In this document: one piece after another, positions 6,398 through 7,091 of the stretch
Layout: each line of letters begins with the position of its first letter
Position numbering within the stretch: the stretch's first letter is position 1
NCBI GenBank assembly: GCA_018224415.1
Contig: JAGTUZ010000290.1
Location: 1 to 7,091, forward strand
Direction: 5' to 3'
From: Bacteroidota bacterium
GTDB taxonomy: Bacteria; Bacteroidota; Ignavibacteria; SZUA-365
Length of the DNA: 7,091 nucleotides
Made by a program: the position numbers and the translations under genes
Notes under the pieces: model-generated
Databases searched by the model: none
What the model saw: the letters and a program-made list of their open reading frames with translations, nothing else
Told to the model about the DNA's origin: nothing

Positions 6398-7091
6398 TCC
6401 TCCCCTCCCCTGGCCTGCAAGTCGGCCCATCGTTGTTTGAATGACCGGGGAGGCGCTTCGGGGAAAACGCGGGAGCGGCTCCAGATCGGGACGCGCACGC
6501 CACCGCGTGAATCAAGAAGCAGCGGCGCGAACATGCGCCAGAGGCGTCCCGAAAGGTCGAACAGCCAGGTACGCCCTGCGACGATGGCGAAGACGCGCAT
6601 CATGGTCCGTTCGAGTCTGTTCCCCTGCCTGCGCGAGAGGCGCTCTCTCCAGCGCAGCAGAAGGTGGTGAAGGTCGATACGCACCGGACAGATGTCCGAA
6701 CAGGCGCCGCAGAGCGAGGAAGCGAACGGGAGACCGGCGGCGCGTTCGGCGCCGAAATACACGGGCGTAAGGATACTCCCGATGGGTCCGGGATAGATCG
6801 AACCATACCCGTGGCCGCCGATCTTCTGGTATACAGGACAGACGTTCATGCAGGCACCGCAGCGGATGCACAGCAGGGCGTCGCGCAGGGCCGCGTCGAC
6901 CAGAAGGCGCGCGCGTCCATTGTCCATAATCACGATATGCAGCTGTTCCGGTCCGTCATGCTCCTCGCTCCGCCGAGGTCCTGTGAGTATGGAGGTGTAG
7001 CAGGTCAGTCTCTGTCCGGTGGCGCTGCGCCCGAGCATGTTGAGGAAGAGCGAGAGGCCTTCGAAATCCGGCAGCAGCTTCTCGAAGCCCA
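6394..7091 (-). CDS. lutB: LutB-type iron-sulfur protein, L-lactate oxidation complex subunit, C-terminal part
   Basis: The frame runs through the right edge, so 231 codons of the C-terminal half are visible out of a usual 460-480. It contains the end of the LUD domain (GFEKLLPDFEGL, then LGRSATGQRLTCYTSILTGPR) and a ferredoxin-like module. Its first motif is CIRCGACMNVCP (cysteines at plus 6838-6870), with a CxxCxxCxxxCP pattern for a [4Fe-4S] cluster. Its second is CGACSDICPVRIDLH (6688-6711). Between them GYGSIYPGPIGSILTP is characteristic of LutB/YkgF. LutB passes electrons from lactate oxidation within LutABC. The ATG at 7038 is internal to the conserved region and is not the start. The stop overlaps the lutC start by 4 nt. 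A LutA-type CCG-domain subunit would be expected just beyond the right edge. Confidence 0.92.
   Translation of the reverse strand, partial: GFEKLLPDFEGLSLFLNMLGRSATGQRLTCYTSILTGPRRSEEHDGPEQLHIVIMDNGRARLLVDAALRDALLCIRCGACMNVCPVYQKIGGHGYGSIYPGPIGSILTPVYFGAERAAGLPFASSLCGACSDICPVRIDLHHLLLRWRERLSRRQGNRLERTMMRVFAIVAGRTWLFDLSGRLWRMFAPLLLDSRGGVRVPIWSRSRVFPEAPPRSFKQRWADLQARGGEE
6398..6410 (-). promoter_or_regulatory. Strong purine-rich ribosome binding site of lutC
   Basis: GGGGAGGGGAGGA directly precedes the ATG at 6397, inside the last lutB codons. It offers two overlapping GGAGG-like cores and supports the 6397 start over the upstream in-frame ATG. Confidence 0.65.

Overview
This GC-rich bacterial window carries six genes, all on the minus strand, so they read from right to left. 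The first is cut by the right edge and the last by the left edge. The likely host is a member of the FCB superphylum (Bacteroidota/Ignavibacteria/Chlorobiota-like). The main reason is the leftmost gene, a secreted 'two-component regulator propeller' (Reg_prop) protein of a type common there. This taxonomic guess is an inference with modest confidence.

Region 7091-1727 looks like one operon in the order lutB (C-terminal half), lutC, small HD-domain protein, aconitase/homoaconitase-family enzyme, MmgE/PrpD-family enzyme. lutB and lutC overlap by 4 nt (ATGA). The later gaps are 31, 18 and 38 nt. A hairpin with a T-rich tail about 77 nt after the MmgE/PrpD stop probably ends the transcript. LutB and LutC belong to the LutABC iron-sulfur complex that oxidises L-lactate to pyruvate; lutA would be expected further right, outside the window. 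The aconitase-family protein is a single-chain enzyme of 657 residues that resembles fungal homoaconitase (Lys4) more than AcnA/AcnB or LeuC. It is followed by an MmgE/PrpD protein, a family that includes 2-methylcitrate dehydratase and cis-aconitate decarboxylase. A dehydratase/decarboxylase beside an aconitase suggests interconversion of a tricarboxylic acid such as methylcitrate, homocitrate or aconitate, perhaps converging with lactate oxidation at pyruvate. The true substrate cannot be read from the sequence. The HD protein lacks the histidine of its HD dyad (it reads AD).

Region 1726-1449 is a 278-nt stretch with no convincing gene. It holds the terminator, a perfect 14-bp palindrome and five tandem copies of an 18-bp repeat that run up to the likely start of the last gene. 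Region 1448-1 encodes the N-terminal part (482 full codons) of the Reg_prop beta-propeller protein. It has a hydrophobic signal peptide followed directly by three tandem copies of a different 18-bp repeat (QQVPGT), then about nine propeller motifs. The large open frames on the plus strand and in other minus frames are antisense or frame shadows. I see no RNA genes, CRISPR arrays or mobile elements.
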